This document shows positions 11,449 to 62,922 of a stretch of 64,000 bases of DNA, piece by piece. Below the pieces are notes generated by a model. The model had not been told where the DNA came from, did not search any database, and saw only the letters and a program-made list of their open reading frames with translations. Each line of letters opens with the position of its first letter. The stretch's first letter is position 1. The translations under genes were made by a program, and so were the position numbers. This DNA comes from Oxyruncus cristatus (lineage: Eukaryota > Chordata > Aves > Passeriformes > Cotingidae), in assembly GCA_013399855.1 (NCBI GenBank), contig VXAY01001307.1, forward strand, positions 186,001 to 250,000, written 5' to 3'.

Positions 11449-14394
11449 TTCTGAAGATGTTTCTGAGGTTGAAGGTGGCTGATGGATCCTTCTGTGCACT
11501 GCTGAGCTCTCAGCCAGCGTGTTTTCTGAACTAAGTCTAAAGTTTAGCTGTCACAGAACAGTCCTGGCTGAACATTAACCCCATCCAGTTACACATAAAT
11601 CAGGTTTTGCTTGGCACAGTCCCACAGAGCTGCCACAGGCCCATCCTGGACCCTCTGACTCAGCCTTTCCCTTCTCCCACAGTGGCCCACGATCAGCAGG
11701 GCAGCTCTGGATTGCCTTGGTACGTGGCCAGTCTGAGGCCAAAATCTGGATGCCAGAAGTTTTCCATCCTGGGCAGCCCTTTCCCACAGGCTGGTCTGTC
11801 AGCTGTGGCCTCTGGGAGCTACTCAAAGGCCGTGTGTGCTGGAGGTGTGCTCAGGGCAGCCAGTTGTTAGTGTGAAGCTCCAAAGACCTTGGTGATTTGT
11901 GGACAGGCTGTAGAGCACAGATCTCTCCAGTGCCGAGCTGGACCATGCACAGCACAGGCAGGGTCAGAGGCTTCGTGGTCACTGATTGTCCCAGTCCGAG
12001 GATCTGGTGTGGCTCTCCTGGATGGATGCTGCTCTGGGTTGGAATACACACCCCCTCATGTATATTCTGGAGGAGAAAGTCCTCTCTTAATGTGAAAACT
12101 GTCTAGGAGTAAAAGCTCTACCACATCCTTTGGTGAAGTGTTACAAAAGTTCCTTCTCATCACCAGAACAAGAGGGCCCTGCTGTGTTTTCTGTGCCAGC
12201 CCGTGGCTGATGCACCTTTCCTTGCTCAGCCATAGAGAAGGTGTGGTGTTTAGTTTGCCACTGGATTAAAAGAAATGGGATCAGCTTTATCCAGGTGTGC
12301 TTAATCCTCTCCTAAAAGTGGGATGTGGAGTGGAAGACCTGTCCTGTTCTCTCTTTGATGTCAAGCAAACTGTCCTTAAGTCTGGAGTAGTCACATTCTT
12401 TCTTTCAGTATTTGAACCAACTTGTCACCATTTTGGGTGAACTGTTCTTAGAGAGGTAACACTGGTAAATAGAGAAATACAATCTCCCCGATTACTTTTC
12501 CTTTATACTGTGTAGTCCAAAGTTGCTTTTCTGGCCATAGTGTTGCTTGGGAAGCTTTGGGTGAATTTGTTCCCGTTTCAGGCTCACTGATTTCCCCACC
12601 CCCAGGCTGAAATGTGGCAGCAATTCCAACTGTGTGAGTGGTTGGGGCCATTCTACATGCCCATTACTACAGCATTTGTGCTTGTGTGCCTGTGAAAAGT
12701 AAGGTGTGGAGCAACCTGCTGCTGAGAACGTGGTTAGTGAAGAGTTAAGGCAGAGAACTCAAAGAGTAGCTGTGTTTTGTTTGTGAACAAATAGTTTTCT
12801 TTTAATCAGCTCCTGCTACAAGTTCAGTCTGTTCCCCTCTGCCATTGATTTTCTTGTGCTGCATTAAGTGTTAGGAGAAGTCGGTTCCCCTTGCTGTGAT
12901 TACAATCAGTGGCCATAATGGCCCAGAGACCAACATGGGCCTGATGCTAATTTGGTGCCTGGCAGACCAGCACAGCCACAAATGTCCCAAGAAATTAATT
13001 TAGCCTTTTATCCAGCAACTCCCAATCTGTACAGTGGTGATTAACAGAGCTGCCTTCCCTCAGAGGACTTTTTGCAAGGATAAATATATCGGAGCTGGAG
13101 GTGTTAGGACTCGCAAAACCCAGATAAATACACCCTGAGAGACCCAGAGAAGTGCTGCATGGGAATGTTTGGCATCAAGTAACCTTGAGGATGTCCTCAT
13201 CAGTGATGCAAAGAGCTGTGTGAAGCTGAGGCCTTGACTCCGTGGACATTTCTCAGTGTTTACAAGGCTTAGCCTTTGCTGCACTATTGGTATCTGCATA
13301 TCTGAGTGTAATCTGATCAGTGGGGGAAAAACTGGCTGGGATTTCCATATCTCTTGTTTTTGTTAGGATATGAAAAACAAGTTCAGAAACCAGCACTGGC
13401 ACATGTGTGACAGAAACAGCCCAGGTCCTCTCCTACAGAGAGGAGAGCCTCCCTTTGCAAACAGAGGGGTGGTGCATCCAAATGGGACTGTTCCCAGTGT
13501 AGGAAGGTTAAACAGGTCCCCACCCACGTCCTCCTCTGATAGTTGGAATTATCACAGGAGATGACAACTCTGGGGGTCTCCTTAAGCCCAGAGGCACATT
13601 CAGAGAACACTCAAAGGAGGAAGGAAACACCCAGGAGGCACCAGGGGATTTCAGGGAGGGGGCCTGGGCAGTCCTTGCTGCCTTAGCTGAGCCAACTCCA
13701 CTTCTTGAACTGTGAGGAAGCTCATGAGGAAGTGAGGCACGTTACAAATAACAACAGAGTTTAATTCATGCTGCGAAGCACTGCAGAATTCCCTCTCTGC
13801 CTTGCTCCTCTGCTACACCACCTGTCCTCTGAGTGCCCTCTCTCAGCCGAGGCAGAGCTGTGATCCTGGATCTGTACTGACAGAAAACTCCTGCAGGAAC
13901 AGGAGGGCTGTTCCCGCAGGAAGCATCTGCCAGGTCCAGGTAGTGCCTCGCTCTGCAAGGCAAAGCAAGATGCTCAAAGGTGACATTACCTGAAGGCTCA
14001 CCCGGGCTGCCTTTAGTTTAGGAACTAAACACCTCCCCAGGAGGGCAGGATGTGCCCCTGTGTTTGGTTGGTGGGGCTGGGAATGCAAAGAGTGTGTCCT
14101 GGAGACTGATCTCAGACCCCGTGGAGCAGCACAGCTGACACCTCAGAGGAGTCAGTCCCATGGAGGGCAGGGAAAAATGGGCCCCTTTTTGCCCCTCCAG
14201 CCCCATGGAAGGTGACCAGAAGCAAGGCCTTCATGCACATCTTGTTTTGTAGGAGACCTGCAAACATACAACCAGAGAAGGCTGAGCTGGCAGGAAGGAA
14301 AACCAGCTGCCCTGACTTCAGGCTGCAGTTTGCTGGAACTTGCCCTGAACTTGGCAAATAGAGGACACCTGACACGATATTCATTTACAGTAAG

Positions 14395-14400
14395 TTTATT
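14395..14400 (-). terminator. COL26A1: Candidate COL26A1 poly(A) signal, distal
   Basis: On the minus strand this reads AATAAA. About 20-35 bases downstream is a GT-rich stretch (CGTGTCAGGTGTCC), as expected for a cleavage-stimulation element. If it is used, the COL26A1 3' UTR would be about 4.6 kb. Confidence 0.4.
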
Positions 14401-16899
14401 TCTCAGTGCATTACATGAAAGGTCTTTGGTATTCGTGGGTCCTTGAATACTGTTCCCACTCTGCTCCGAAAGAAAATGCTGAATACAAAACATTCCATAT
14501 ACAGTAACAAACCCCATAGCAAATAAAGAGAAATAGATATTTTGAACAATAACATAGCAATATGAAAACAGATAAGTAACCATGCAAGAGGTGGAACAAG
14601 CAGGTTGTGTTTACAACAAACATTAAAGCCTGCCATAAATGAGTTCATCCTGTCAGACGAGATTTATTCTTGCTCTAAGTTAAGAAATTACACATGATTG
14701 CAAGATACTGTGTATGGCTGCCCTATAAAAGACCAAATGGTTGTAAAGCTGATCCCCATGAGAGAAGCCAGGACCATTTGCACACATACGAAACACACTG
14801 ATATAAATAAAAAAGCTACTGTGTAAAATAACTAGTGAAAAAGTTACCATTTCCTTCTGTGGATGGGAATGTGCTTTTGTGAACAATTATAGCACCTTTG
14901 AACCCTTGGTTTCATAGGGAACCAAGACATCACAGAGACTGAGTAGTGTAACCCCCTGCACCCCCAAGCCCCCAGTGGAATGTCATCTTGAGTGAGGCAG
15001 GAGCTATAAATGTGGAGGAGGATGGATTTCCAATAACTGTGTTGAGAAGTAATTCCAGAAGCTGATTGTCTTTTGGAAGCCTTTGTCACAGTGCTCAGGG
15101 TCCTACGTTACATCAGTTCATGGCAGTGAGCCCAGCCCAGAGCCCAGTGCCCAGAAATCCTTTGGGGAGTCACAAACTCTGCCCCCCCAAACCTCACCAG
15201 CACCGGCTGCACCTGATTTTTAAGGCCTGTTCCTTCAAAAGGTGAAGGCAAAATGCCTGAGGAGTTTGGTGGGAGCAGTGAGGGCTCTCCTCTCTGTTTT
15301 ATTCCTATTTCCCTGGGCTGCTATCAATTCCTTACAGTAAGTGCAAATGAGATACCCTGGAGAGAAGCATTCCCTGCCTCTCAGGGTACCAGGCTGCTGG
15401 TGAACATGAGGGTGCACGAGTTGCAAAGATTTTCGGTTGTGCAATGTTGCTGCTTCTGGTTAGCTCAGGGCAAGGAACTGATCCAAGTCAGAAACACACT
15501 GCAGCTCAAACAAACGTTAGGAATTTCAAAAAAAAGTCTTAGGAAAAAAAAATAAAAAAGGGAAAGAACACACTATGGTATTGCACAGTATGTATGTAAG
15601 ATAAAGCACTAAACATTTCAATTAAAATATATTTCTAAATGAGCACGCATTCAAGATAAATCCCCTTTCCAAGTTACACAGACATGGCAAGAAGCATTAT
15701 ATGCCCTGGCTGAAATGAACCTCAGTATCCTGCCTACGATGGAAAATGTGGTTGGAGTGGTTTGCTTAGTCATCAATATCATTAATGTCAGTGTCTGAGG
15801 CTGTGTTCACCTTTAAAACATAATTAAATGGGGTGGCACAACAGTGTGATCCAATCCTTGTGTAAGTACAGAGGAATGAAACCCCAGTGGAGAGAGAAAG
15901 TCCATTTGGTATAATCCTACTGTCCCCCAGTTAAACATACAGTACCTCATCAGAGAGATGGAGCTAAAGAAAGCAAGAAATATGGGGAGAAAAAAAATTA
16001 CATAGCTCATGCAGAAATGTGGAAACCTCAGTAATTAAAATGGTCTCAACCCAAACCTGACCAGCCTTTTGACAATTGACTTGGCAGGATTAATTGCAAA
16101 CAACTTCCATTAAATTTTCCTTTCATCTTGCCAGTAATTTGTTTTAAACTGTATAAAATCCAAACCCCTCATCAATGTGAATGCCTCAGCAACAGGAGTG
16201 ACTAAAGCCTCAGCACTCACCAAGCTCATGCAACAGCTTTGACTTCAGAGGACAAACTCAGAGGAAGAAAGATTTCTCTTTCAGTTCAGTGGGAAGCCTC
16301 CAAAACGTCAGGGAAGTGAAAATGGCCTCATTGTACTCCCTCTTCCCCAAATTCAGCCCTGCACCTACAGGACCAGTGAACCTGAATTTTACCATTTCCC
16401 TTTTTAAAGACTGCTTTGGTTTGGTTTAATTCCTGAAACTGCCATGAGGACACGTTGTTAATGTGGCATCAACTATAGCCGGCACCATTCTGCCCAGGGC
16501 CCAAGTTTAGACTGAATTGAGATTTCTCCTCAGTCTCCAGGCCTAATTTTCCAACACCAGCTGGTTGGCACAAGGAGTTATCTCCTGGAAGCCACCATGT
16601 GATCCGAGACCAAGATGGTCCTGATTCAACAAAGAGGTAACCAAGTACTTCCCAATTCCAGTGATCTGCCTGTAAATGGGGAAACATCTTTTTTTTGGCA
16701 CATTTAATTATTGAGTGGAAACATTATTCCAAGAATATCGAGTTCCAGTGGCTGCACCAGGCTCAGCTGCCCACCAAGAGAGCCACTGCCCTCCCAGAAG
16801 TGGATGGAGGGACATGGGCTCTGTAGCACCATAAACATCCTGTCCTTAGAGTTACACTGGATTTGGGGTGGATTTTAAACGAGATGCTTCCAAAGAGAC

Positions 16900-16905
16900 T
16901 TTATT
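16900..16905 (-). terminator. COL26A1: Candidate COL26A1 poly(A) signal, proximal
   Basis: On the minus strand this reads AATAAA, about 2.1 kb beyond the stop codon. The downstream sequence is only weakly T/GT-rich, so it is a weaker candidate than the one at 14395. Confidence 0.25.
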
Positions 16906-18999
16906 TCATTATCCCAAAAGGATTGTGAATACAGGATTACTGCTGGAGGTCAGTAACCTGCTTGCCTTGGGCAGTTTTACTTGTTTTCTTGTCCTCTGAC
17001 CAGCTCCAGCTGTAACTCAGAGTGCAGGCAAGAAACTCCCCAAGCTTTTGCAACACTCTGGGCTTGTTTCTTTGAAATGTCCCATGGAAAACTTGCTCAT
17101 TCAGCAGCACAACCCGACCCAGGTGGGCTGGCAGCTGAATGAACCCCACCACTGGCACTGGCCAAGCAGAGGGAAGATGCAAAAGCAGGGCAAGGACAGG
17201 AATTCCTGCTGCCTCCAAGCCAGCCTAAACCACAGCTGTTTGCTACTTAGTTCCAGAAGTAAAAGACAGGTTTCTGGTGCTTTCTCAGCATTAATTTAAG
17301 CTGTTTCACCCGGTTTGGGATCTCTGGCTGGATTTCTAAAGAGCAGGGCCAAGGGAAGACATACAGTGAATCCAGCCATCCTGAAGACCTGCTCAGGTTC
17401 TTCAGAGGAAGGTTGTGACTTGGATGTCTCTCTGGGTTTATCATGTTTTGTCATGTCAATTTAATGTGTGGCTAATGTTGGGCTGGCTGAGCTCCTCATT
17501 TTTAGCCTCATTTCCAGTGAACCACACGCTTCTGGCTTGGCCTTGGGCTGCTGAATACATGGACAGTGTTGGTCTCTGCAGCACCTTCTGACAGACATTC
17601 TGTAGCAGGCCAGCTCACCTTGTTCAGACAAACTGTGTCTTGCACAGGAAACAGATACAGTAGGACCAATGGACCTGACTTATGACAAACACAAACTCAA
17701 TTTGATCGCTTTTGTCCTGGGCTGAATTTGCAAACTGTCAGAACAGGGGAATTAAACATTAAAAAAATAGTAACTATCACTTCTGTTGGTTAATCTCACC
17801 CTTCTAACAAAACTCACTGTCTACATGAATGACTTCAGCGTGTCCAACCTGGTTAGCACAGCAAGTGGAGTGATTCATTTGTCACTGAAGGGCAGGTTCA
17901 ACTCCTGAAACCTGGAAGCTGGTACTTCCCCTAAAATAACAAGTTATTGCAAAAAGTAAAATGAGTCTGTGTTTAACTCCCAGTGCAAGATAAGCTCTTG
18001 ACAAGACACTAATCTTTAGGCTGTGGTTTGCTACTACACTGTCTCCAGATTCAAATGGCAAGGATTTACTCACAAGATTAAAACAAAACACTGTGAAAAC
18101 AATTTTCCTTATTGCTGTAGGATTAAGAAACAATTGCAAAATATCCTTTTCTGTGAGTAGTTATTGCTACCACTTAAATTAATTATCTCTGGATGTATGC
18201 ACAAGCTGAACACAGTATGGGAAAATTCTTGCACAATTCCATCATATCTCATGCAAAGTGCTCTGTATTTTCACAGAAACAGTGTAATTTCACTGAAAAT
18301 AGATAGAAAGTCAATGTTGCCATGAACATTTGCATCAAAAGTCCTTGCTTAGCCAACCACAAACAGAAATAACGTCACTCACGTGCAATTAGCAACATGA
18401 AAAGCCAAGATTTTGATGCTAAATTCCAGAGAGTCACCTGAATTTTCAGAGAAACACTTTTAAATGTTCTTTGAATTTTCTAATTTGTTTCTTTGCTTAA
18501 AAGAAATCGTGAAAGCAGGTCATGCTTTCACAGCCTGTGGAAGTGGCACCTTCACCTGGAAGCCAGTATGACACCAACACATGAAATAAAAGCAGATGCC
18601 TCCAGCTACACCAAGGGACAAGGCTGAGGCTTGGCTTTGAGTCTGGGTGGGATGGATTGCCAGTTAAGCTGAGCTTTACTGAGTCACTGTCAAAGGGCAG
18701 TGAGGAAACAAGGGGGGGATTAAACTCTTGAAACACAGCCAGGAGGTGTCATTTCTGTAGGCAGTTTCTGAGATACCTTGCCAGCTGGTATTCCAAAAGC
18801 AAAACAACAAAATCAAGGAAAACCCTCTCTGAGCTATGGATGAGACATTCCCTGCAATAAGGGCAGAGCATTGGCCAGGTAAGGGAACCCAGCTGCCAAG
18901 GCTGCAGCCTCCTCCTCCCCACTCCACCTGCACTCTGCAATAAGCACTGGGATACTGTATCTGTAACGGGAGAGCGGCAGGGGGAACACGGGGATGCTC

Positions 19000-55964
<36,965 letters not shown>

Positions 55965-58900
55965 CTAGAGAGAACAAAACAGAGGGATGTGAAACTTCCA
56001 TGGACTTTGCGTTTTAATCCACGGCTTCAGTCTGCACACCCTGATCCCTTTGATCCAAAGGACATGGAAAAGCAAGTCAAGAGCAGTTATAGGGCAAAAA
56101 TAAGTATTCAAGTCCACTGCACAGGTCAACAGCCACAGCCACGTTACATGAACCTTGTTTGGGGATGTTTGGTGGGAAATTAAGTTCTCAATAGGGAGAA
56201 TGCAGATGACATAAAAATCAGATTTAAGGCTTTTCACGGTGCCAACCAGCATGACCTGCTGTCATCAGCAGAGACACTTGTTCTGCCACTGGGGCAAGCT
56301 GGTGTGCCATGTGCTCCCACCTCACAGGACTCCAGGCTCCACCCCATTTGGGACCCTCTCCTACAGTATTGCACTGGTCAAACACCAAGGAAAGAAACAA
56401 ACACACAAAATTCCCAACCCTGTGGAGTCCTGCTCCATCCCTGGGCTCCTGGGCTCTGTTACCACTCCCACAACAAATCATCTGTCTCAGTGACAGCTCG
56501 AAGATCCGAGGCAGACCCAAGGGCTGATGCAGCCCAGAGCTGCAGCATGAAGTGGTTTTCATGGAAGGAGCTGATAGGCAGCAGCCACCAAAGGAGGCCT
56601 GACAGGAGGCCTCAGTGCGAGCAAACATTAACAGAATGGGCTCTGAGTGCAGGTTAAAATGATTGTTCAACACAAAGGACATCACTTATTTAAACAGAAG
56701 GCCTGCTGCTTTGCCTCTGTTTTCATCTCAGCAATGTTAAAGTGAGGGAAGGAGGATAAAGCCCTGAACTGAGATTTAATCAACGAGGTGCTTTCCCAGC
56801 GCTTTGCAGCAGTGTGGAACTGCCCATTCCCAGCCCTCAGAGAAGCTCTCCAGCCTGGACCACTCACCTATCATGACAGCATAAAGTATTTCAGAGAATA
56901 AACCATCCATATTCAGGTGAGGAATCACTGTCATCTCACATCCCACAGAAGACAAACACATCTCTGCGTGTGTTTTGTGCTCCTCAAGGACCAGTTTTCA
57001 TTGACTGGCCATAGCAGTACTGAATTCTGGTGTTTCCATAGGGCTGGGGACATAAAACTGTAATTCTTGAGCCATAGCAGACCATTCAGGTACAGCTCAG
57101 GCTGAGGTTATAACAATGCAGGGTGCCACGTCCAGTGCCTCCCTATGGCAAGGAATGGGTGAACATGGATTCTGCCTTGAAGAAACATCACCCCAACACC
57201 TGGATTCAGCTGTTCCCCCCATCCAGCTTTGTCCCTTGTTGCACAAGGAGCTCCAAGGAATCTCTCCAGTCTTCACCCACAGACAGTTGCTGGGTTTGTG
57301 AAGCACATGGCACATACCAGTGGCTCTCAGCCCTGGAAAGATTTGAGCACATGGCTCGGAGGGCCAGGAAGCTCGGCTCTTCCCCCCTGGTGATTTACAG
57401 GCTAAGAAGATTGTTTGAGTGCAAACAGCAACCAATCACCCACTGCATAAACCTTCCAAAGGAATTCTCCCTCTGGCCCTCTGTGAGGAGCTGTGCAGCT
57501 TCCCAAAGGAGCCAGACACAGAGCTTCCACCTCATAATACACCACATTTTGCAGACACAGCATCTGATGCTTCAGGAACACTCAGATGGAGGGATTTCCT
57601 CACAGGTCAATACTGACAGGGCTTTCTTTTACCCAACATTTGTTTGTTTTTATTCTCTGCAATAGATCTTGGACAATATTTTTTGGCTTGAATTTGCCCA
57701 TGAATACACAAGAGCCATAAGTGCACTGTCCCAGAGGGAAGGAAATGGGTGAGGCTTGTTTGGTCTGGATCTGTTTGTGGTGTGTAAAACAGGGAATTAC
57801 GTTCTGCATGTAACCAGCTTCAGGCTTTTGATCTTGCTCATCCCCATAGAAAGATAAGAGTGAATAAATCCAGTGCTCCCAGGAGCCAAAAGATGTACCA
57901 GATGTGTTACAGAGCAAATAAAATACGGAGCCCTATTCTCCCTCCTGCTGGCTTGCACATATTAATAACTCCCTCAGGTTTAGAGAGATTGACTTGAGCT
58001 GTCTGAAAACCATCTCTGTGCATAATTGGAGATAGAATGATCATTTAAGCTCCCTTTGGAGAGTTCAGCTCACAAAAAGGGGTTTGTACTACCCCTCTGC
58101 ACAGCGGTGAATCAACCAGCTCCCAGGGGGAAGGACACTCCGCTTGTCTCTGCTGGACAGGGAGCAGGAACAGCACCAGTCCAGCAGCTCTCTCTGCTCT
58201 CCAAGAGTGTCTCGAAGAGCCCTCTCAGGTGCATTGGCAGCAGAAAAAGTTAGATTCAAATTAACAAAATGACAGAAGGGAGGAGAAAGCAGCAGCATCA
58301 CTGCATGTGAGATTTGTACTAATATCATCTCCATGTCAGTGATGCCTGTCAAAACATACAGAAAACACAGCCCAGGTCAGGAAAAGAACTACTTAAATTC
58401 AAGCTGGATTTGAACTCTGATCCTTTCTGTTGTGAAATGCCTGGAAACCCAGATCCACACCCAGGGTACTTAGCCCGGACTGAAAAGACATTTAAATAAT
58501 CCAGAAAGTGGATGTCCTAATGCCAAAGATCTTCTTACTAAGGCAAACATCCTGCCAACAAATCCTTGTGACAATTATTTAGCTGACCAGCAGATGAATG
58601 ATGCTTTCAAACACAGAGATGAATGCCCAGGACTGCAGTTGCAGAAACTGCATTCAAAGCTCACTCACCAGGGACAGCTTCAAGGTCTGGGATCATTATC
58701 TGTCCTTGCAGAAAGCCTGAGAATGGTGGTGACAAATCAGGCTAATAAATATCTTCCCTGACTATGGTGCACTGAAGTATTTAGTGTCTAATCCTGATGG
58801 CTGGTGGATCCAAGGCCTGGGGCTGTGAAGCTGAATTTTCTGATCAGGGTGAAAGCAATCTGAGTTATTAAAAAGACCTTGAGAATCTCACTTCATTATT

Positions 58901-61900
58901 TCTCATGGAACAAATATAACACTGGGGCAAATACACACACTCAGTGACCTGGGACTCTAGAGCAGACGCTTTCCATATCTGCAGAAATCCATCACTTGTT
59001 GCTACACAGAACCACAGTTTATTTCCCTTATATTCCTCGTTGGCAGATTTGTATTTTTCCAGCTAAACTCTGAGAAAGGAGCTGTGATTTCACTCTGTGA
59101 ATCCCAACCTCAAAACACATGGTAGGATTTGTTTGAGAAATTTTCCAGCAGGGAGGATAAATAATTGAGATAATGAACACGGGACAGTTACCAGCATATC
59201 CCATGACACCCAGTCTGTCTCCACCTCGTCTCACCGTTACTGTCCGAGCCACTTCTCCCTTCCCATTCCCCCTCTCCAGCTGCGATGCAACAGGAGGGAT
59301 GGAAGAGTGCAAGGCAGCAGAGATGTGGTAGACTCCACGTGCTGGAAAATAACAAGGCATGAAGCCCATGCCAGCAGTGACCCCCTTAACCCTGACCCAG
59401 AAGGTGCTACATTTGACCCATCTTCGATTAAAGGCTGAGCCAGGGACTCCAGAGCCGCAGCTTTGCCAGCTGGGATCAGGTCCTTTTGCCTGCAGCCTCC
59501 ACTCTGGATGCACTCCTAAAAGTGACCTGCAGCAGGGAATGACTGACTTCAGGTGCCTTGCTAACTTGGCATTCCTGCTTTGCATAATTTCATGATTAAA
59601 TAGTTGCACGTTTCAGCTTCTCGAGGCAGAAATTCCCACAAGTCTTCAGACTCCTCGCTCAAACCGCAATAACAGGAGAGGTGTGACAACGGCTTCGTAC
59701 CCACAGCCCTCTGATGAGTCCAGCACAGTTATCACAGGGGAACTGAGGGGAATAAAAAAGGAACCAGCCCAACTTTCACCACGGGGTCGCGGGTCAGCTT
59801 TGTGCAAAACAGCAAAGAAACCTCTTGGCATCTCTGCCCCATTTCTCAGCTCTGACAGCCCACGCTCATTTGTATACCCAGAGTCTCTGCAGAATATTAA
59901 AAGAGCTTTTGGTTTCCCTACAGCCAGATGCTCAGTAGATATAAATTGCACAGCTCAACTGAAGTCAAGGGATCAAGGCTCTGTCTCTCTTTCTCTTGAT
60001 GGATTACTCCAAAATTCATGTTTCAGACGGGAGGCGGAGGAGGTGGTTTATAGCATATGAAAGGGGAGAGAATTCTGGAATCACAAAGCCTTTGTTTAAA
60101 CAAATAAAGAATTTGCAGCCAGTTTTTTCAAGGCTGTATTTTGCCATTACAAGAAACTTCAACCTTGCAATGCAATGGGGCGTAGCACAGAGTCAGGCTT
60201 GGGGACATAAGAATCACATTTGCAGCTCATGCTTCAACCTGCTCAGACTCTAAACAACACGCTTTCCTCCTCCCAGTCTCCCTTTCCTTTCATCCATTGT
60301 TAGTTTAATGTAAAGGATCCGAGGTCAGAGGATGAAAAAGGACCAAACGTAACATTTACACAGAGAAAGAAATTAGATATTTCATTTTTGTCAGACAACT
60401 CGCCTGGCAGCTCTTCTCCCTCCATCTAATTGAAGTCCACCACCTCCACTGCACTGCTCAGAAGCGCACAAAGAGGACAAACTGGGTTATCCCCAGGGCA
60501 GGGGGAGCAAACCAGAGCTGCCTCACGGCCATGCCAACAGCCCATGTTGGAGCACCGGGAATGCAACAGCAGCTCCATGAAACACAACAGCTCTCACCGT
60601 GCCTGCAACTGCACTGTCAGCACTGCCCAGAGCAGGGCTCGTGCACCACCACAGCTGTGGTTTGGGGGGCACTGCCATAAAAATCAGTGACACACAACTC
60701 AAGCAGGTCCAGTTTGAAGGAAATTTTGTCTGCCAAAGCAAGCAGGAGACCAGCTTTTCTCAGCAGTTCCTCCAGGACAAATTGAGAGTAGTCTCTGAGC
60801 AAATCTGGAAGAGGATTAGTCTAAATTAGTCCAGGTCACCAGGTTTCTTTGCAAAGGGAAAAGGATGAAGCTGGAAACGCCCAAGAAGCACAGCTCTTAC
60901 TGTCAGCTCAGCGAGCACCCGGGAGCTCGTGCACCACACATGTTATATTTGGACACTCTTGAGAGAAACCACCAGACCACTGACCCCTCCATCCCCTCAC
61001 TGCCACACACAGACACGCAGTTCAGCCAGAAAAAAAGCAGTGACACTTTCAGACACTGGCACAGAAGGCATTTCAAGTCAAATTGCACAGCAGAAGTACG
61101 AACATAGATCTCCTGTGCCTACCTAGGTGGCCCTCAGTGGGGGACAGCCAGCCTGGGCCTGCATCTCCACCTCTCTTTAATTTGTCTGATCTGACCCTTC
61201 CAGCCTTTTTACATGGTTACTGAGTTTCCTTAAGTAGTTTATGTTCTGGCCCTTTGCAAAAGCTTTCGCCAGTGCCTGTGAAGGATAGCAGGCCTGAGCC
61301 ATAAATCACAGCCAACCTGGGATCTGGTTTTTTCAACACATTTCCTCTAATGAGAGTCAGATGTTGGCCAGATAGTCTTTATTAATTGTAGTTGTTTAGA
61401 ATGGGCTCTGTGATGGGGTTTGAGCACGTGAGGGGCAAAGGGCTGGCAGCAGCCACGGAGAGGACGAGCACTTGTGTCATCCAGCAGCCTCTGGTCTGAG
61501 GAGCAAAGTTTTGGGAATCGAAGGTTTGGAGAGCTGCAGGAGGGAAGGGCTCCCACCAGCCCCAGCCCCAGTGAAGCGGAGCAGGATCTGCTTCTCTGCG
61601 AGGGGAAGCTCTCAGAGCGTTGTTTAGTGTACGATCATGGAGACTCTGCTCACCGCCGTGATATCTGCTTGCTGTGAGCATTGCAAATGTTCACCTTTGG
61701 GCACAGACAGGGGAGGGAAGGGCTCAGCTGAGCAGGGCCTGGCAGGGCTGGGACAGTGGGATAGACTGGCCAAGGCACCCAACTGAGAGAGGAGCTGCTG
61801 GTCCATTCTCTCCCCAGCATTTCCCGTGTCCAGCGGGGAAATCCGTGTCCTGGTTGACCTGCAAACACTGCAGGCTCCAACCTGGCCACAGCCTCACCTC

Positions 61901-62601
61901 ATGCCCTGAACATGTGCCCTTCTGCTTCCCCTGCTGAGTGAGGCTGTGTCTCATCCATGGGCAAGTGTGCAAAGAAGGAGGGAGGAGGGAGAAGGGAGAG
62001 AGACTCCCTTCCTTCTTGCCCCCTTTCTGTGCCAAACAACTCTCAAACCCCACAGGCTCCCTCGGAACACGCAGTCCCTCTAATCCCAAATTCAAGAGCA
62101 GCACTGACAGAGCCCCACAATAACCCCACTCACTAGAACAGAATTAAAGCCCCTCACAGATCAGGAACTGGGGGCCCAGAGAAATTTAAAGATGGTCTCA
62201 TTTGACAACAAGGGCTTGTGCTTTCCCACAGTTTTCACATCAGGATTTTGCAGGCTGGAAAGTTTTATTTTCACCTGGAAATTGTGAGTTATTAGGTTGC
62301 CTATCAATATGAAACAGAACACCTACAGAATATTTCTGCCTTTTTACCTTCGTTCCAGATAATTCACCATCTCTGCAAGGAGACCTCGCTCACTGCCAAA
62401 ATTCCCCCATTTGTAATCTCTCTCATATCTCTATTATAACAACCCTTACCCTTAACTTTACTGGCTATCTTTAAAAAGCAGCTCAAATTTCCTTTCTTAT
62501 GAGAACTGCTATCTGATCCTTTTCCGCTTGTAAAGTGTTCATACTTCACTTTTGTGTCTACTTTCTTCTACCTTGTAGAACAGGAAGAGGCTTCCCCCAT
62601 C

Positions 62602-62602
62602 N
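62602..62602. other. Undetermined base (N)
   Basis: A single n in the sequence marks an ambiguous or polished-gap position. It is intronic and has no effect on any exon called here. Confidence 0.99.
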
Positions 62603-62876
62603 ACCTCAGCAAAACTGAGTGAAAAGGAAGTCTACCACAAAATGCACTTTTGGGTAACAACTGCTCTTCGAGAAGCTACATGAAATTTGGTGCATTGTCT
62701 CGAGTGAAAAAAAAAAAGAAGCGTGCAATTTTCTAAATTTTTGCAATATTCTCCCCGGGTTTTTTTTTGTTAAATGATTTTTCATGCTTTCTGAATGACA
62801 TATTTCAGTCTTAAGTTATGAAATAGCATTTCTTTCAAATCTCAGTTAAATTAAAAATTAGACGAACTAATTAAAT

Positions 62877-62922
62877 AGTCCTGAGTGAAACTAGTCCTAA
62901 GTGAAACTAAACCGTTTAGTTT
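62877..62922. repeat. 16-base tandem duplication next to a 19-base palindrome
   Basis: Units AGTCCTGAGTGAAACT (62877-62892) and AGTCCTAAGTGAAACT (62893-62908) are adjacent. From 62904 to 62922 the sequence AAACTAAAC, C, GTTTAGTTT is a perfect inverted repeat with a one-base centre. Confidence 0.9.

Larger units (their letters stand above)
11449..18999. other. Intergenic stretch and presumed COL26A1 3' UTR
   Basis: This 7.5-kb stretch separates the 3-beta-HSD start codon from the COL26A1 stop codon. The part from 18999 down to about 14375 is AT-richer, has no splice-like exons and ends, in minus-strand sense, at a good poly(A) signal (14400-14395). It is therefore plausibly a long COL26A1 3' UTR. 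The part at 11449-14370 should contain the 3-beta-HSD promoter and possibly an untranslated first exon. I saw no TATA box or CpG island that would locate them. Confidence 0.5.

Noticed and set aside
58640..58730. Possible minus-strand exon ending at a GGTGAG donor near 58668
   Set aside because: The translated sequence does not match the EMI domain or any expected part of COL26A1, and a donor-like site alone is common by chance.
59028..59609. 193-codon minus-strand frame containing RTVTV, resembling part of the EMI domain
   Set aside because: Only five residues resemble the EMI motif. The WRCCPG cysteine motif and splice sites are absent, so it is coincidence.
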